Assembly (NCBI GenBank): GCA_963926355.1
Contig: CAWUWW010000025.1
Coordinates: 1-34,625, forward strand
Direction of reading: 5' to 3'
DNA from: SCGC-AAA076-P13 sp963926355
Lineage (GTDB): Bacteria; Pseudomonadota; Gammaproteobacteria; Magnimaribacterales; D2472
Length of the DNA: 34,625 nt
The notes beneath the pieces were generated by a model. That model had not been told where the DNA came from. It worked only from the letters and a program-made list of their open reading frames with translations, and did no database searches. The position numbers were made by a program, and so were the translations under genes. This document shows positions 33,036 through 34,625 of this stretch, piece after piece. Numbering within the stretch: position 1 is the first letter of the stretch; the number at the start of each line of letters is the position of its first letter.

Positions 33036-33050
33036 TATCTTTAAAAGATA
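33036..33050. repeat. 15-base perfect palindrome upstream of the lipoprotein gene
   Basis: TATCTTT-A-AAAGATA, perfectly symmetric around 33043, sits 26 bases upstream of the lipoprotein ATG, where a promoter or its first transcribed bases should be. MarR proteins bind such AT-rich palindromes, so it is a candidate operator. The rest of the spacer (33051-33142) holds nothing I recognise. Confidence 0.35.
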
Positions 33051-33142
33051 CTTGAATTGGCTTTAAAGTCGATAAAAATCAAATCATTAATAAAAGGTTA
33101 CTTAAAAGTAGTCATTAAATAATGAGTTAAAACTAAACATGT

Positions 33143-33172
33143 TTTTAAAAATATATGTTATTTTAAAAATAT
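33143..33172 (+). promoter_or_regulatory. Tandem 12-base direct repeats before the MarR-type gene
   Basis: TTTTAAAAATAT occurs at 33143-33154 and again at 33161-33172, 18 bases apart, ending 15 bases before the regulator's ATG at 33188. An inverted pair TGTTA (33156-33160) / TAACA (33174-33178) overlaps them. This is a plausible operator or promoter for autoregulation. Low-complexity AT sequence makes a chance origin possible. Confidence 0.35.
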
Positions 33173-33187
33173 CTAACAGTTTTATTT

Positions 33188-33514
33188 ATGTCTAGTGAAA
33201 TATTTCTTTTAAATAAGAGCCTAAAAAAAGCCAATGACCTTTGCTTTAGTCATGGCATTGCTGCTGCTGAACTAATTATTCTCTCAGAAATATCCGTTAG
33301 ATCTTCTTTAAAAGAAGAATGCCCTAATGTTAAATGGCTTCAAACTGAACTTCAAATATCATTTACTAAAGTGAAGGCAATTCTTGATCCCCTTGAATTA
33401 CAAGGCTATATTATTAAGAAGATATCTCCTGTTGATCATAGAGTTAGGACATTGCATCTCACCGATAAAGGCGATGCATTTATTTTAAAAGTAGCTTGCG
33501 AATTGCTGACCTAG
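33188..33514 (+). CDS. MarR-type winged-helix regulator (short)
   Basis: 108 residues, shorter than the usual 140-150 of MarR proteins. The recognition helix is VKWLQTELQISFTKVKAILD (residues about 48-67) and the wing SPVDHRVRTLHLTDKGDAF (about 80-98), whose D-x-R-x-R-x-x-x-LT-x-KG pattern is the MarR hallmark. The family's long C-terminal dimerisation helices are cut short: the protein ends 10 residues after the wing at CELLT. Either dimerisation uses mainly the N-terminal helix, or the protein is a reduced form. It stops 12 bases before the convergent lipA end. Confidence 0.78.
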   Translation: MSSEIFLLNKSLKKANDLCFSHGIAAAELIILSEISVRSSLKEECPNVKWLQTELQISFTKVKAILDPLELQGYIIKKISPVDHRVRTLHLTDKGDAFILKVACELLT

Positions 33515-33526
33515 TTTTAATAAATA

Positions 33527-34495
33527 TCAATTTCCAAGCCCAGCATTATTTTTTTCTAATGCTCTTTCTGCTCTATAACTAGATCTAACCATAGGTCCAG
33601 AGACCACCTCAAGGAAACCTTTCTTGAGTCCAATTTCTCGATAAGTCTCAAACTCTTTTGGAGTTACCCATCTCTCAATTGGCAGGTGATTTAAAGTTGG
33701 CCTAAGGTATTGACCAAGAGTAAGAATATCAACTTTATTTTTTATTAAATCATCCATAGTCTCTTCAATTTCTTGGTCGGTTTCACCCAAGCCTAGAATA
33801 AGACTTGTTTTAGTTAGAACCTTAGGATTAATTCTTTTTGATTCTGCCAAAACTTCAAGAGTTTGTTCGTACCCTGCTCTAATGTCTCTGACTGGGTGAG
33901 TCAGCCTTCTAACTGTTTCAATATTTTGAGCAAATACTTCTAATCCGCAATTAACAAGTGTATCAATAGAAGATGAAAGGCCTTTAAAGTCTGGAGTAAG
34001 AGCCTCCACAGCTGTGCCAGGATTTAACTCTTTAATAAGCTTTACGGTTTGGGCAAAGTGCTCAGCACCGCCATCTTCCAAGTCATCTCTATTCACTGAA
34101 GTTAAAACCACATACTTAAGGCCCATAACTTGAACTGCTTTAGCGGTATTCATTGGCTCATCTAGATCTAGCCACCCTTTAGGATTGCCAGTATCGACTG
34201 AGCAGAACTTACAAGCTCTTGTGCAGACTGAACCCATTAACATAAAGGTAGCTGTTCCTGCCGACCAACACTCAGAAATATTTGGGCAATGCGCCTCTTC
34301 ACAAACCGTATTTAATTTTTTCTCATTTACCTGGTTTTTAATCTTATAAAAGTTTGGGTTGAAGTCAGCCTTCACTCTAAGCCATGCTGGTTTTTTTAAA
34401 TTAGGGATATGCGAGTAGGGATTTGTTTTCTGGCCATTTTTTACAGCCTTAACCCCATCTCTATTAATAATTTTTTGTGTAGGGATAACTTCCAT
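33527..34495 (-). CDS. lipA: Lipoyl synthase
   Basis: Radical SAM enzyme that inserts two sulfurs into octanoyl chains bound to lipoyl domains. 322 residues. Auxiliary cluster cysteines are C65, C70 and C76 in CEEAHCPNISEC; the radical SAM cluster cysteines are C91, C95 and C98 in VCTRACKFC; the C-terminal VRSSYRAE holds the conserved Ser that ligates the auxiliary cluster. It begins two bases after the lipB stop, so lipB-lipA form an operon that makes lipoate from octanoyl-ACP. Confidence 0.97.
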   Translation of the reverse strand: MEVIPTQKIINRDGVKAVKNGQKTNPYSHIPNLKKPAWLRVKADFNPNFYKIKNQVNEKKLNTVCEEAHCPNISECWSAGTATFMLMGSVCTRACKFCSVDTGNPKGWLDLDEPMNTAKAVQVMGLKYVVLTSVNRDDLEDGGAEHFAQTVKLIKELNPGTAVEALTPDFKGLSSSIDTLVNCGLEVFAQNIETVRRLTHPVRDIRAGYEQTLEVLAESKRINPKVLTKTSLILGLGETDQEIEETMDDLIKNKVDILTLGQYLRPTLNHLPIERWVTPKEFETYREIGLKKGFLEVVSGPMVRSSYRAERALEKNNAGLGN

Positions 34496-34497
34496 AA

Positions 34498-34625
34498 CTA
34501 AAATATAAGGCCTAAATGTTTAATGGCAAGTTGCTCAACCTCTTTAATGGTAATTTTTTCTTTAAAATCTTTTATTTGAACTACCTCTAAACCTTGGTAA
34601 CCACAGGGATTTATATTAGAAAAAG
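34498..34625 (-). CDS. lipB: Octanoyltransferase LipB, C-terminal fragment (cut by window edge)
   Basis: The last 42 codons are visible, reading FSNINPCGYQGLEVVQIK and ending HLGLIF-stop. The INPCGYxGLE block with the active-site Cys-adjacent region is characteristic of LipB, which moves octanoate from acyl carrier protein to lipoyl domains. The gene continues past the right edge of the window. It runs into lipA with a two-base gap. Confidence 0.9.
   Translation of the reverse strand, partial: FSNINPCGYQGLEVVQIKDFKEKITIKEVEQLAIKHLGLIF

Noticed and set aside
33011..33187. A small RNA or tRNA in the longest spacer
   Set aside because: No cloverleaf, no GC-rich stems and no recognisable RNA family; only AT-rich repeats.
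1..34625. CRISPR arrays, mobile elements, toxin-antitoxin or defence genes
   Set aside because: No regularly spaced repeats, transposase, integrase or recognisable defence domains are present in the window.

Overview
The window is a compact, AT-rich (about two-thirds A+T) bacterial chromosome segment. It holds 42 protein genes on both strands, many overlapping by 1-16 bases. I see no rRNA, tRNA, CRISPR array, insertion sequence or prophage gene, and no gene-free stretch over 300 bases (the longest is 33011-33187). Gene content is gammaproteobacterial: rnr-rlmB, lpxC-secA, RpoH, YrfG/CysQ, MetX/MetW, LipB-LipA and a TonB2-type transport operon. Low GC, tiny spacers, a DUF3450/TtpC TonB operon, an M2 peptidase and a TRAP transporter point to a streamlined marine gammaproteobacterium, perhaps of the SAR86 type. 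That placement is inference from gene content, not a database match.

Layout. 1-5504 (+): the end of rnr, then rlmB, lpxC, secA and folA (RNA decay and modification, lipid A, protein export, folate). 5499-10731 (-): a six-gene operon, DUF3450 - TtpC - ExbB - ExbD - TonB - TPR, for energised uptake through outer-membrane receptors. 10860-13534 (-): an M2 peptidyl-dipeptidase lipoprotein coupled to a DUF1295 membrane protein. 13583-21789 (+): a ten-gene run of nearly continuous overlaps, efp-argS-SPOR-yggS-proC-yggT-metX-metW-rdgB-hemW. 21786-24226 (-): trmB, rpoH and cysQ. yrfG (+) starts head-to-head inside the first codons of cysQ.

24869-26871 (-): a class C acid phosphatase coupled to a PhoA-family alkaline phosphatase with active-site residues like those of marine and cold-adapted enzymes. 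26922-27936 (+): a 53-residue small gene overlapping a dienoyl-CoA isomerase-like crotonase. 27933-28700 (-): yaaA. 28743-32572 (+): TRAP permeases DctQ and DctM without a binding protein, then an acetoacetate-decarboxylase-like protein and a 3-hydroxyacyl-CoA-dehydrogenase-like protein. Both of the last two have altered key residues. 32627-33514: a small lipoprotein (-) and a MarR-type regulator (+) facing away from each other across a repeat-rich spacer. 33527-34625 (-): lipA and the end of lipB.

Most of the window is ordinary housekeeping. The parts most likely to hold new biology are the orphan TRAP/ADC-like/HAD-like cluster, the small gene before the crotonase, the cysteine-containing insertion in TonB, and the lipoprotein/MarR pair.
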